The notes under the pieces were generated by a model that ran no database searches, was not told the DNA's origin, and was given only the letters and a program-made list of their open reading frames with translations. From positions 1 to 64,000 of the forward strand of contig NZ_NGJU01000018.1 of assembly GCF_003987495.1 (NCBI RefSeq): a stretch of 64,000 nucleotides of DNA, in the 5' to 3' direction. The stretch comes from Vagococcus salmoninarum. Its GTDB lineage: Bacteria; Bacillota; Bacilli; Lactobacillales; Vagococcaceae. Positions 37,601-47,488 of this stretch are shown here, in pieces (position 1 is the stretch's first letter; every line of letters begins with the position of its first letter). The translations under genes were made by a program, and so were the position numbers.

Positions 37601-40600
37601 CACAGGACAATTAGGAACTACTTATAAATCTGTTCCAGTAGAGAAAACTGGTTGGAAACTTAAAACCACGCCAAGTAATAATACAGGTAACTTTACGGCA
37701 ACCGTCCAAACAGTAAATTACGTCTACGAAAAAGTTATGGGAGCAGAAGTAACCGTGACTCACAAAGAGGAAGACGGTACAGAAGTCTCGCCCGCAGTCA
37801 AATTAACAGGTCAACTAGGAACTACGTATAAGTCTGTCCCAGTAGACAAAACTGGATGGAAACTAAAAACAACTCCAAGTAATAATACAGGTGATTTTAC
37901 GACAACGCCTCAAACAGTAAATTATGTCTATGAAAAAGTTATGGGAGCAGAAGTAACCGTGACTCACAAAGAGGAAGACGGTACAGAAGTCTCGCCCGCA
38001 GTCAAATTAACAGGTCAACTAGGAACTACGTATAAGTCTGTCCCAGTAGACAAAACTGGATGGAAACTAAAAACAACTCCAAGTAATAATACAGGTGATT
38101 TTACGACAACTGCTCAAACGGTAAATTATGTCTATGAAAAAGTCATGGGAGCCGAGGTAACCGTGACTCATAAAGGGGAAGACGGTACGGAAGTCTCGCC
38201 CGCAGTCAAATTAACAGGTCAACTGGGAACTACGTACAAATCTGTCCCAGTAGAAAAAACTGGTTGGAAGCTTAAAACCACGCCAAGTAACCATACAGGT
38301 AATTTTACGACAACTTCTCAAACAGTAAATTACGTCTATGAAAAAGTCATGGGAGCAGAAGTAACAGTGACTCATAAAGGGGAAGACGGTACGGAAGTCT
38401 CGCTCGCAGTCAAATTAACAGGACAATTAGGTACTACGTATAAGTCTGTCCCAGTAGACAAAGTAGGTTGGAAACTAAAAACAACCCCAAGTAATAATAC
38501 GGGTAATTTTACGACAACTGCTCAAACAGTAAACTACGTCTACGAAAAAGTCATGGGAGCAGAAGTAACCGTGACTCATAAAGGGGAAGACGGTACGGAA
38601 GTCTCGCCATCAGTCAAATTAACAGGACAACTAGGAACTACGTATAAAGCTGTCCCAGTAGACAAAGTAGGTTGGAAACTAAAAACAACCCCAAGTAATA
38701 ATACAGGTGATTTTACGACAACTGCTCAAACAGTTAATTATATCTATGAAAAAACAGTAGGGACTATTACTGTTAAACATATTGACACTGAAGGAAAAGA
38801 ATACGCCCCAGACGTAGTGACAACAGAGGTTGTAGGAACAACTTATAAAACGAAACCGGTCACCAAAGAAGGCTGGCGTGTTAAAACAAAACCAGAGTCT
38901 GAAGACTTAACTTATACAAAAGAAGCACAAATCGTTACCTATGTGTACGAGAAAATCCCAGTAACGGGAACAATCACCGTCAAACATGAAGACACTGAAG
39001 GGAAAGAATACGCCCCAGACGTAGTGACAACGGAAGTTGTAGGAACAACGTACAAAACAAAACCAGTCACAAAAGAAGGCTGGCGTGTTAAAACAAAACC
39101 AGAGTCTGAAGACTTAACTTATACAAAAGAAGCACAAACCGTTAAATATGTGTACGAAAAGATCCCAGTAATGGGAACTATTACTGTCAAACATGAAGAC
39201 ACTGAAGGGAAAGAATACGCCCCAGACGTAGTGACAACGGAAGTCGTAGGGACAACTTACAAAACGAAACCAGTTATTAAAGAAGGTTGGCGTGTAAAAA
39301 CACCTCCACCAAGTGAAGATTTAACTTATACAAAAGAGTCTCAAACCGTTACCTATGTTTACGAAAAGATCCCAGTAACGGGAACAATCACCGTCAAACA
39401 TAAAGACACTGAAGGGAAAGAATACGCCCCAGATGTAGTGACAACGGAAGTTGTAGGAACAACGTACAAAACGAAACCAGTCACAAAAGAAGGCTGGCGT
39501 GTTAAAACAAAACCAGAGTCTGAAGACTTAACTTATACAAAAGAAGCACAAACCGTTACCTATGTTTACGAAAAGATCCCAGTAACGGGAACAATCACCG
39601 TCAAACATGAAGACACCGAAGGGAAAGAATATGCCCCAGACGTGGTGACAACGGAAGTCGTAGGAACAACTTACAAAACGAAACCAGTCACAAAAGAAGG
39701 TTGGCGCGTAAAAACTGCCCCAACAAGTGAAGACTTGACGTACACGAAAGAAGCACAAACAGTTACCTATGTTTACGAGAAAATCCCAGTAACGGGAACA
39801 ATCACCGTCAAACATGAAGACACCGAAGGTGGAGAATACGCACCAGATGTAGTGACCACGGAAGTCGTAGGAACAACGTACAAAACAAAACCAGTCACAA
39901 AAGAAGGCTGGCGCATTAAAACAAAACCAGAGTCTGAAGACTTAACTTATACAAAAGAAGCACAAACCGTTACCTATGTTTACGAAAAGATTCCAGTAAC
40001 GGGAACAATCACCGTCAAACATGAAGACACTGAAGGTGAAGAATATGCTCCGGATGTAGTGACAACGGAAGTTGTAGGAACAACTTATAAAACAAAACCA
40101 GTCACCAAAGAAGGCTGGCGTGTTAAAACAAAACCAGAGTCTGAAGACTTAACTTATACAAAAGAGTCACAAACAGTTACTTATGTTTACGAAAAAATCC
40201 CAGTAACGGGGACAATCACCGTCAAACATATTGACACTGAAGGGAAAGAATACGCCCCAGACGTAGTGACAACGGAAGTCGTAGGAACAACTTACAGAAC
40301 AAAACCAGTTACAAAAGAAGGTTGGCGTGTAAAAACAACTCCAACAAGTGAAGACTTAACGTACACGAAAGAAGCACAAACAGTTACCTATGTTTACGAG
40401 AAAATCCCAGTAACGGGAACAATCACCGTCAAACATATTGACACTGAAGGAAAAGAATACGCCCCAGATGTTGTGACAACGGAAGTCGTAGGAACAACAT
40501 ACAAAACAAAACCAGTCACCAAAGAAGGCTGGCGTGTTAAAACAAAACCAGAGTCTGAAGACTTAACTTATACAAAAGAAGCACAAATCGTTACCTATGT

Positions 40601-43600
40601 TTACGAAAAGATTCCAGTAACGGGAACCATTACCGTCAAACATGAAGACACTGAAGGGAAAGAATACGCTCCGGATGTGGTGACGACGGAAGTCGTAGGA
40701 ACAACTTACAAAGCGAAACCAGTCACCAAAGAAGGTTGGCGCGTAAAAACTGCCCCAACAAGTGAAGACTTAACGTACACGAAAGAGTCACAAACAGTTA
40801 CTTATGTTTACGAAAAGATCCCAGTAACGGGAACAATCACCGTCAAACATATTGACACTGAAGGGAAAGAATACGCCCCAGACGTAGTGACAACAGAGGT
40901 TGTAGGAACAACTTACAGAACAAAACCAGTTACAAAAGAAGGTTGGCGTGTAAAAACAACTCCAACAAGTGAAGACTTAACGTACACGAAAGAGTCTCAA
41001 ATAGTTACCTATGTTTACGAGAAAATCCCAGTTACAGGAACAATCACCGTCAAACATGAAGACACTGAAGGGAAAGAATATGCCCCAGACGTAGTGACAA
41101 CGGAAGTTGTAGGAACAACTTACAAAACAAAACCAGTCATTAAAGAAGGTTGGCGTGTAAAAACACCTCCAACAAGTGAAAATTTAACGTACACGAAAGA
41201 GTCTCAAACCGTTAAGTATGTGTACGAAAAGATTCCAGTAACGGGAACAATTACCGTCAAACATATTGACACTGAAGGGAAAGAATATGCCCCAGACGTA
41301 GTGACCACGGAAGTCGTAGGAACAACGTACAAAACGAAACCAGTTACCAAAGAAGGATGGCGTGTAAAAACACCTCCAACAAGTGAAGATTTAACTTATA
41401 CAAAAGAGTCTCAAACTGTTACCTATGTGTACGAGAAAATCCCAGTAACGGGAACAATCACCGTCAAACATGAAGACACCGAAGGAAAAGAATACGCCCC
41501 AGATGTGGTGACAACAGAGGTTGTAGGAACAACTTACAAAACGAAACCAGTTACCAAAGAAGGCTGGCGTGTAAAAAGACCTCCAACAAGTGAAGATTTA
41601 ACTTATACAAAAGAGTCACAAACAGTTATCTATGTTTACGAAAAAATCCCAGTAACGGGAACAATTACCGTCAAACATGAAGACACAGAAGGTGGAGAGT
41701 ATGCCCCAGACGTAGTGACAACTGAAGTCGTAGGAACAACTTATAAAACAAAACCAGTCAAAAAAGAAGGCTGGCGCGTAAAAACACCTCCAACAAGTGA
41801 AGATTTAACTTATACAAAAGAGTCTCAAACTGTTACCTATGTTTACGAAAAAATCCCAGTAACGGGAACAATCACCGTCAAACATATTGACACTGAAGGG
41901 AAAGAATACGCCCCAGACGTAGTGACCACGGAAGTCGTAGGAACAACGTACAAAACGAAACCAGTCACCAAAGAAGGCTGGCGCGTGAAAACAAAACCAG
42001 AGTCGGAAGATTTAACTTATACAAAAGAAGCACAAACAGTTACCTATGTTTACGAGAAAATCCCAGTAACGGGAACCATTACCGTCAAACATATTGACAC
42101 CGAAGGTGGGGAATACGCCCCAGACGTAGTGACAACGGAAGTCGTAGGAACAACTTACAAAATAAAACCAGTCACAAAAGAAGGCTGGCGCGTTAAAACA
42201 AAACCAGAGTCTGAAGACTTAACGTACACAAAAGAGTCTCAAACAGTTACCTATGTGTACGAAAAGATCCCAGTAACGGGAACGATTACCGTCAAACATG
42301 AAGACACCGAAGGTGGAGAATACGCCCCAGACGTAGTGACAACAGAGGTTGTAGGAACAACGTACAAAACGAAACCAGTCACCAAAGAAGGCTGGCGCGT
42401 TAAAACAAAACCAGAGTCTGAAGACTTAACGTACACAAAAGAGTCTCAAACAGTTACCTATGTGTACGAAAAGATCCCAGTAACGGGAACAATCACCGTT
42501 AAACATATCGACACTGAAGGGAAAGAATACGCTCCGGATGTGGTAACAACGGAAGTCGTAGGAACAACGTACAAAACGAAACCAGTCACAAAAGAAGGCT
42601 GGCGCGTTAAAACAAAACCAGAGTCTGAAGACTTAACTTATACAAAAGAGTCTCAAACAGTTAAATATGTTTACGAGAAAATCCCAGTAACGGGAACAAT
42701 CACCGTCAAACATGAAGACACCGAAGGTGGGGAATACGCTCCGGACGTAGTGACAACGGAAGTCGTAGGGACAACTTACAAAACGAAACCAGTCACCAAA
42801 GAAGGCTGGCGCGTAAAAACTGCCCCAACAAGTGAAGATTTAACTTATACAAAAGAAGCACAAACCGTTACCTATGTTTACGAGAAAATCCCAGTAACAG
42901 GAACAATCACCGTCAAACATATTGACACTGAAGGGAAAGAATACGCCCCAGACGTAGTGACAATGGAAGTCGTAGGAACAACTTACAAAACGAAACCAGT
43001 CACCAAAGAAGGTTGGCGCGTAAAAACTGCGCCAACAAGTGAAGACTTGACGTACACGAAAGAAGCACAAACAGTTACCTATGTGTACGAGAAAATCCCA
43101 GTAACGGGAACAATCACCGTCAAACATATTGACACTGAAGGGAAAGAATACGCCCCAGACTTAGTGACGACAGAAGTCGTAGGAACAACGTACAAAACGA
43201 AACCAGTCACAAAAGAAGGCTGGCGTGTTAAAACAAAACCAGAGTCTGAAGATTTAACTTATACAAAAGAGTCACAAACAGTTATCTATGTTTACGAAAA
43301 AATCCCAGTAACGGGAACAATTACCGTCAAACATGAAGACACAGAAGGTGGAGAGTATGCCCCAGACGTAGTGACAACTGAAGTCGTAGGAACAACTTAT
43401 AAAACAAAACCAGTCAAAAAAGAAGGCTGGCGCGTAAAAACACCTCCAACAAGTGAAGATTTAACTTATACAAAAGAGTCTCAAACTGTTACCTATGTTT
43501 ACGAAAAAATCCCAGTAACGGGAACAATCACCGTCAAACATGAAGATACCGAAGGAAAAGAATACGCCCCAGATGTTGTGACAACGGAAGTCGTAGGAAC

Positions 43601-46600
43601 AACGTACAAAACAAAACCAGTCATTAAAGAAGGATGGCGTGTAAAAACACCTCCAACAAGTGAAGATTTAACTTATACAAAAGAAGCACAAACCGTTACC
43701 TATGTTTACGAAAAGATTCCAGTAACGGGAACAATCACTGTCAAACATGAAGACACTGAAGGGAAAGAATACGCCCCAGACGTAGTGACAACGGAAGTCG
43801 TAGGAACAACTTACAAAACGAAACCAGTCACAAAAGAAGGCTGGCGTGTTAAAACAAAACCAGAGTCGGAAGACTTAACTTATACAAAAGAAGTACAAAC
43901 GGTTACCTATGTTTACGAAAAGATTCCAGTAACGGGAACAATCACCGTCAAACATATTGATACTGAAGGGAAAGAATACGCCCCAGACGTAGTGACAACG
44001 GAAGTCGTAGGAACAACTTATAAAACGAAACCAGTCACCAAAGAAGGCTGGCGCGTTAAAACAAAACCAGAGTCTGAAGACTTAACTTATACAAAAGAAG
44101 CACAAACGGTTACCTATGTTTACGAAAAGATCCCAGTAACGGGAACAATCACGGTCAAACATGAAGACACCGAAGGTGGAGAATATGCCCCAGACGTAGT
44201 GACAACGGAAGTCGTCGGGACAACTTACAAAACAAAACCAGTCACAAAAGAAGGTTGGCGTGTAAAAACTGCCCCAACAAGTGAAGACTTAACTTATACA
44301 AAAGAAGCACAAACGGTTACCTATGTTTACGAAAAGATCCCAGTAACGGGAACAATTACCATCAAACATGAAGACACTGAAGGAGAAGAATACGCTCCGG
44401 ATGTGGTGACAACAGAAGTCGTAGGCACAACGTACAAAACGAAACCAGTCACCAAAGAAGGTTGGCGCGTAAAAACTGCCCCAACAAGTGAAGACTTAAC
44501 GTACACGAAAGAGTCACAAACAGTTACTTATGTTTACGAAAAGATCCCAGTAACGGGAACAATTACCGTAAAACATGAAGACACCGAAGGTGGAGAATAC
44601 GCCCCAGATGTAGTGACAACGGAAGTCGTAGGAACAACGTACAAAACGAAACCAGTCACCAAAGAAGGTTGGCGCGTTAAAACAAAACCAGAGTCAGAAG
44701 ACTTAACTTATACAAAAGAAGCACAAATAGTTACCTATGTGTACGAGAAAATCCCAGTTACAGGAACAATTACCGTCAAACATGAAGACACTGAAGGGAA
44801 AGAATACGCCCCAGACGTAGCGACAACGGAAGTCGTAGGGACAACTTACAAAACAAAACCAGTCACAAAAGAAGGCTGGCGCGTTAAAACAAAACCAGAG
44901 TCGGAAGACTTAACTTATACAAAAGAAGCACAAACCGTTAAGTACGTTTACGAGAAAATTCCAACAGTTGGGAAAGTCATTGCCACTCATAAAGATTCTG
45001 CTGGCAATGAAGTTGCCAAGGAGGTCGTTCAAGAAGGTCAGATTGGTGAGGACTATCAAACGAAAGCTATCGAAATTGATGGTTGGGAATTAATCGATAA
45101 ACCAGCTGGGATGACAGGTAAATTTACTGAAAAGACACAAACAGTCAATTATATCTATAAAAAAGTGACTGGAAAAGTTAAAGTCATCCATGTAGATAAT
45201 CAAGGCACTGAATTGGCTAAACCTCAAGAGCTATCAGGCCAAGTCGGTACAGCTTATCAGACGAAAGAGGCAACGATTAGTGGTTGGGTCTTAACTGAGA
45301 AGCCATTGAATCAAGAAGGTCTTTATAGTGAAAATGGGGTAACAGTCACTTACGTTTATCGTAAAACACAAAGTACAGTCACAGTTAAACATGTAACAAG
45401 TGATGGTCAAGAAGTTGCCAAAACCCAAGAGTTAACGGGTGATGTCGGTAGTGTCTATGAGACGAAGGCAGTGGAACAAGAAGCGTGGAAGTTAATCACC
45501 GTACCTAGTAACGGTAAAGGTATTTATACTGAAGCGGGAATTGTCGTGACTTACATCTATGAAGCAGTCCAAGGAACAGTTACTGTTAAATTTGAAACTG
45601 CCTTAGGTGAGATGGTCGCTCCAATAAGAACCTTAACAGGTCAGATTGGCACTACTTATCAAACAGAAGCACAAACAGTTTCTGGCTGGAACTTGCTAGA
45701 AAGCCACGGGGCAACAAGTGGTAATTATGAAAAAGCTGGGAAGACTGTCGTTTATATTTATGAAAAAGCCGCAGTTGTGACTCATTCAACAGTTTATGTT
45801 AATTACGTTGATGAAGCTGGGAATGATTTATTATCACCAATCACGATTAAAGAAACGATTGGTTCAACCTATTATACCCAAGCTAAAGCCATCTCAGGTT
45901 GGGAATTAATAGAAGTGCCTGGAAACAGTCAAGGTGTGATGACTGAAGAAGAGATTGTTGTTAATTATGTTTATCGTAAAACAGCCGTCTTACCAATTAA
46001 ATCTCAAGTAACTGTTAAGTATTTATCAGAGACTAATGAAGAAATTGCTCAGTCAGTCATCTTACAAGGAATAGTTAATCAACCATATAAAACGGAAGCT
46101 AAAGCTATTTCGGGTTACCGTTTAGTTGAAACGCCAGCCAATAGTACTGGGAAGTACAGCGAATCACCAATCGAAGTCATCTACCGCTATGAAAAAGATC
46201 AAACAGTTGATAAATCAACTGTGACAGTCACATATCGGGATGGCAATGGCGATGTTTTAGAAGTGATTGTAATGACAGGGACTGTTGGTGAGAGCTATCA
46301 GACAGTCAGCAAAGAGTACGTTGGTTGGCTCCTAGATCAAACACCGCAAAATCAACAAGGAGTCTATACAGCTAAAGAAACTCACGTCACTTATACGTAT
46401 AAAGCTCATTTAGTTGAGGCTGTTGTCAATTATGTCGATAGCCAAGGAACTGTTTTAGCAGCAGCAGATAGTTATACTGGCCAAGTTGGTACAAGCTTAA
46501 ATGTCTATGCCAAAGAAGTGACAGGTTATCATGTCATTGGTCAAAGGAAGGTTGCTAGTCAAGATGTTATTACAATTGATTTCATTCCTAATATGACAGA

Positions 46601-47345
46601 AATTAAGTTAGCCTTTATCTATGATAAAAACACACCGCCAGTTGACTTAAAAGGGACAGTTACCGTCTTATATGTTGATACGAAAGGTCAAGAGTTAAGT
46701 AAACCCAAAGTTCTTGAAGGCGTATTAGGAGAAGGCTATCAGACGACAGCAATTAAAATTTCTGGTTATAAAGTAATCAGTATCCCAGAAAATGCTAATG
46801 GCCAATATAGCCAAGAACCAACGACTGTTAAGTATGTCTATGAGGAAGAAACACCAGTTGTGATTCCACCAGTTAAAGAGTCAACAGTGACTGTTAATTA
46901 CCTAGATGAAAAAGGGAAAGAGTTAGCGAGCCAAGTCATTTTAACGGCTAAGGTTGGTGAAAAGTACCAAACGAAAGCAGTTGAAATTAAAGGGTATAAG
47001 TTAATGTATACACCTAAAAATGCTCAAGGTAGTTATACAGATAAAGCAATCACTGTAAATTATGTTTACAAAAAAATCAAAGAGGACACAAGTAAGCCAC
47101 CTGTTGAAAAACCAAAACCAGATGACAAACTAGATGATAAACCAGATGAATCAGGTAAACCAGAAAAACCTGGAAAAGATCAAGGGGATGTTAAGAAGCC
47201 AGCTGAAAATAAAGAGCAAAAAAACAAAAAATTATTACCGCAAACTTCTGAAGCAGTCTCGTACAATAACTATCTATTTGGATGGATATTAGTAGCCTTT
47301 TATCTATATCGTCGCAAAGTCCAAAAAGCGAAACTTTTTAAATAA
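34623..47345 (+). CDS. Giant internalin-like adhesin with MucBP repeats and LPQTS anchor
   Basis: This 4240-residue surface protein has a signal peptide (about 1-30), a leucine-rich-repeat domain (about 95-330, units such as LTKLTYVDLGGNNITDISPL), two diverged MucBP units, 12 near-identical 68-residue units, 30 near-identical units of 67-69 residues, about ten diverged MucBP units, a Pro/Lys/Asp-rich wall spacer and a sorting signal LPQTS (residues 4205-4209) with Glu next, a membrane segment and a basic tail. LPQTxE is a known sortase A variant in lactobacilli. Internalin-type LRR plus MucBP proteins bind host or mucin glycans, so adhesion is the likely role. An eight-G run lies in codons 230-233. 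Confidence 0.88.
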   Translation: MNKKIKQIIALVSVLCLLLGQAVTVYGVTINEGTIEKEVVEKKLGYLYPLKNEGFSSRSVVLIPDKSLEMAIRRSIEGQPEIITEQEMLKLETLRLTTSESISNLTGLEKATNLRSLTASLQNISSIEPLRGLTKLTYVDLGGNNITDISPLATSKGLSNLKIDGTNIVDLSSLSGLLELSNLSLLNTKVIDISILSNFKYLENLILPLEPGFSETSVLKELVNMSSLSMGGAATTDISFVKKMPYLEELNLKNMPNANLSELNNSLTNLKKLSITGGNITETNFLKGLDSITTLDLSDNKIENIASLLDNLPNNKIRMNLNKNSIWDFSSFGNHSNITLTGSAEQIIYLSPGVINKPEERKLLNNKGQLATIQTITPETAGIYENNKITWLTPSETGKPHKLFLRLSSTNVTFYQDVFETAQEEGTVKIIHRGTDAAQTQVAPTQETKGTVGSSYNTNPVTVAGWRLNKTPTNSSGTYKSSVQEVLYLYDKIPTEGKVVVDHVDEKGVPIAAQTSHTGKIGSNVTVAPVSVTGWAVETKPTNETITITENEQKVKYIYKQVMGAEVTVTHKSEDGEVVSAPVQLTGQLGTAYKSVPVDKTGWKLKTTPSNNTGNFTTTAQTVNYVYEKVMGAEITVTHKGEDGTEVSPSVKLTGQLGTTYKSVPVEKVGWKLKTTPSNNTGNFTPTPQTVNYVYEKVMGSDVTVTHKGEDGTEVSPAVKLTGQLGTTYKSVPVEKTGWKLKTTPSNNIGNFTAAPQTVNYVYEKVMGAEVTVTHKGEDGTEVSPSVKLTGQLGTGYTTESVTKTGWKLKTTPSNNTGNFTTTSQTVNYVYEKVMGAEVTVTHKGEDGTEVSLAVKLTGQLGTTYKSVPVDKTGWKLKTTPSNNTGNFTTTPQTVNYVYEKVMGAEVTVTHKGEDGTEVSPAVKLTGQLGTTYKSVPVDKVGWKLKTTPSNNTGNFTTTAQTVNYVYEKVMGAEVTVTHKGEDGTEVSPAVKLTGQLGTTYKSVPVEKTGWKLKTTPSNNTGNFTATVQTVNYVYEKVMGAEVTVTHKEEDGTEVSPAVKLTGQLGTTYKSVPVDKTGWKLKTTPSNNTGDFTTTPQTVNYVYEKVMGAEVTVTHKEEDGTEVSPAVKLTGQLGTTYKSVPVDKTGWKLKTTPSNNTGDFTTTAQTVNYVYEKVMGAEVTVTHKGEDGTEVSPAVKLTGQLGTTYKSVPVEKTGWKLKTTPSNHTGNFTTTSQTVNYVYEKVMGAEVTVTHKGEDGTEVSLAVKLTGQLGTTYKSVPVDKVGWKLKTTPSNNTGNFTTTAQTVNYVYEKVMGAEVTVTHKGEDGTEVSPSVKLTGQLGTTYKAVPVDKVGWKLKTTPSNNTGDFTTTAQTVNYIYEKTVGTITVKHIDTEGKEYAPDVVTTEVVGTTYKTKPVTKEGWRVKTKPESEDLTYTKEAQIVTYVYEKIPVTGTITVKHEDTEGKEYAPDVVTTEVVGTTYKTKPVTKEGWRVKTKPESEDLTYTKEAQTVKYVYEKIPVMGTITVKHEDTEGKEYAPDVVTTEVVGTTYKTKPVIKEGWRVKTPPPSEDLTYTKESQTVTYVYEKIPVTGTITVKHKDTEGKEYAPDVVTTEVVGTTYKTKPVTKEGWRVKTKPESEDLTYTKEAQTVTYVYEKIPVTGTITVKHEDTEGKEYAPDVVTTEVVGTTYKTKPVTKEGWRVKTAPTSEDLTYTKEAQTVTYVYEKIPVTGTITVKHEDTEGGEYAPDVVTTEVVGTTYKTKPVTKEGWRIKTKPESEDLTYTKEAQTVTYVYEKIPVTGTITVKHEDTEGEEYAPDVVTTEVVGTTYKTKPVTKEGWRVKTKPESEDLTYTKESQTVTYVYEKIPVTGTITVKHIDTEGKEYAPDVVTTEVVGTTYRTKPVTKEGWRVKTTPTSEDLTYTKEAQTVTYVYEKIPVTGTITVKHIDTEGKEYAPDVVTTEVVGTTYKTKPVTKEGWRVKTKPESEDLTYTKEAQIVTYVYEKIPVTGTITVKHEDTEGKEYAPDVVTTEVVGTTYKAKPVTKEGWRVKTAPTSEDLTYTKESQTVTYVYEKIPVTGTITVKHIDTEGKEYAPDVVTTEVVGTTYRTKPVTKEGWRVKTTPTSEDLTYTKESQIVTYVYEKIPVTGTITVKHEDTEGKEYAPDVVTTEVVGTTYKTKPVIKEGWRVKTPPTSENLTYTKESQTVKYVYEKIPVTGTITVKHIDTEGKEYAPDVVTTEVVGTTYKTKPVTKEGWRVKTPPTSEDLTYTKESQTVTYVYEKIPVTGTITVKHEDTEGKEYAPDVVTTEVVGTTYKTKPVTKEGWRVKRPPTSEDLTYTKESQTVIYVYEKIPVTGTITVKHEDTEGGEYAPDVVTTEVVGTTYKTKPVKKEGWRVKTPPTSEDLTYTKESQTVTYVYEKIPVTGTITVKHIDTEGKEYAPDVVTTEVVGTTYKTKPVTKEGWRVKTKPESEDLTYTKEAQTVTYVYEKIPVTGTITVKHIDTEGGEYAPDVVTTEVVGTTYKIKPVTKEGWRVKTKPESEDLTYTKESQTVTYVYEKIPVTGTITVKHEDTEGGEYAPDVVTTEVVGTTYKTKPVTKEGWRVKTKPESEDLTYTKESQTVTYVYEKIPVTGTITVKHIDTEGKEYAPDVVTTEVVGTTYKTKPVTKEGWRVKTKPESEDLTYTKESQTVKYVYEKIPVTGTITVKHEDTEGGEYAPDVVTTEVVGTTYKTKPVTKEGWRVKTAPTSEDLTYTKEAQTVTYVYEKIPVTGTITVKHIDTEGKEYAPDVVTMEVVGTTYKTKPVTKEGWRVKTAPTSEDLTYTKEAQTVTYVYEKIPVTGTITVKHIDTEGKEYAPDLVTTEVVGTTYKTKPVTKEGWRVKTKPESEDLTYTKESQTVIYVYEKIPVTGTITVKHEDTEGGEYAPDVVTTEVVGTTYKTKPVKKEGWRVKTPPTSEDLTYTKESQTVTYVYEKIPVTGTITVKHEDTEGKEYAPDVVTTEVVGTTYKTKPVIKEGWRVKTPPTSEDLTYTKEAQTVTYVYEKIPVTGTITVKHEDTEGKEYAPDVVTTEVVGTTYKTKPVTKEGWRVKTKPESEDLTYTKEVQTVTYVYEKIPVTGTITVKHIDTEGKEYAPDVVTTEVVGTTYKTKPVTKEGWRVKTKPESEDLTYTKEAQTVTYVYEKIPVTGTITVKHEDTEGGEYAPDVVTTEVVGTTYKTKPVTKEGWRVKTAPTSEDLTYTKEAQTVTYVYEKIPVTGTITIKHEDTEGEEYAPDVVTTEVVGTTYKTKPVTKEGWRVKTAPTSEDLTYTKESQTVTYVYEKIPVTGTITVKHEDTEGGEYAPDVVTTEVVGTTYKTKPVTKEGWRVKTKPESEDLTYTKEAQIVTYVYEKIPVTGTITVKHEDTEGKEYAPDVATTEVVGTTYKTKPVTKEGWRVKTKPESEDLTYTKEAQTVKYVYEKIPTVGKVIATHKDSAGNEVAKEVVQEGQIGEDYQTKAIEIDGWELIDKPAGMTGKFTEKTQTVNYIYKKVTGKVKVIHVDNQGTELAKPQELSGQVGTAYQTKEATISGWVLTEKPLNQEGLYSENGVTVTYVYRKTQSTVTVKHVTSDGQEVAKTQELTGDVGSVYETKAVEQEAWKLITVPSNGKGIYTEAGIVVTYIYEAVQGTVTVKFETALGEMVAPIRTLTGQIGTTYQTEAQTVSGWNLLESHGATSGNYEKAGKTVVYIYEKAAVVTHSTVYVNYVDEAGNDLLSPITIKETIGSTYYTQAKAISGWELIEVPGNSQGVMTEEEIVVNYVYRKTAVLPIKSQVTVKYLSETNEEIAQSVILQGIVNQPYKTEAKAISGYRLVETPANSTGKYSESPIEVIYRYEKDQTVDKSTVTVTYRDGNGDVLEVIVMTGTVGESYQTVSKEYVGWLLDQTPQNQQGVYTAKETHVTYTYKAHLVEAVVNYVDSQGTVLAAADSYTGQVGTSLNVYAKEVTGYHVIGQRKVASQDVITIDFIPNMTEIKLAFIYDKNTPPVDLKGTVTVLYVDTKGQELSKPKVLEGVLGEGYQTTAIKISGYKVISIPENANGQYSQEPTTVKYVYEEETPVVIPPVKESTVTVNYLDEKGKELASQVILTAKVGEKYQTKAVEIKGYKLMYTPKNAQGSYTDKAITVNYVYKKIKEDTSKPPVEKPKPDDKLDDKPDESGKPEKPGKDQGDVKKPAENKEQKNKKLLPQTSEAVSYNNYLFGWILVAFYLYRRKVQKAKLFK
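35312..35319 (+). repeat. G8 homopolymer in the adhesin LRR region
   Basis: Eight consecutive Gs span codons 230-233 of the giant adhesin in an otherwise AT-rich gene. Gain or loss of one base would frameshift the protein early. Confidence 0.9.
36306..38753 (+). repeat. Type A MucBP array: 12 tandem units of 204 bp
   Basis: The 2448 bases equal exactly 12 units of 204 bp. Each encodes a 68-residue unit starting VMGAEVTVTHK and ending QTVNYVYEK. Units differ at a few positions only (for example SPAVK/SPSVK/SLAVK, VDKT/VEKT/VDKV). Unit 4 has a divergent middle (GYTTESVTKTG). Confidence 0.92.
38754..44957 (+). repeat. Type B MucBP array: 30 tandem units of about 207 bp
   Basis: The 6204 bases equal one 201-bp unit plus 29 units of 207 bp. 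Each encodes IPVTGTITVKH.DTEGKEYAPDVV and ends YTKEAQTVTYVYEK. Variation is confined to small sets of alternatives (HED/HID, GKE/GGE/GEE, KPES/APTS/PPTS, EAQ/ESQ) shuffled between units, the mark of gene conversion and unequal crossing over. Confidence 0.92.
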
Positions 47346-47353
47346 ACGTAGCA

Positions 47354-47391
47354 AGCCGACAATTAATTTTGTCGGTTTTTTTTTGTGGTAG
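47354..47391 (+). terminator. Intrinsic terminator after the giant adhesin
   Basis: The stem AAGCCGACAA with TTGTCGG is followed by nine Ts. Confidence 0.85.
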
Positions 47392-47488
47392 TCATTTTTC
47401 AGGTTTGTTTATTGGGTAAAGTGAAACCAAGGGAGGTTTGTGAAAGGTATAATTTATTTAGTATTAAAAATTGAAAGGTTGTGAGAGG

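Noticed and set aside
39528-39815. Open frames on the minus strand across the adhesin repeats (also near 42251 and 42840)
   Set aside because: They recur with the repeat period, are rich in Cys, Phe and Trp, have no ribosome binding sites, and are antisense shadows of the repeated coding sequence.
36306-44957. CRISPR-like or satellite array
   Set aside because: Unit length (204 and 207 bp) and continuous coding in one frame show protein-domain repeats without spacers.
34623-47345. Assembly artefact as sole explanation of the giant repeat gene
   Set aside because: The frame stays open over 12.7 kb, units carry many distinct substitutions, and both ends have diverged repeats plus proper signal and sorting sequences. 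The unit count may still be inexact.
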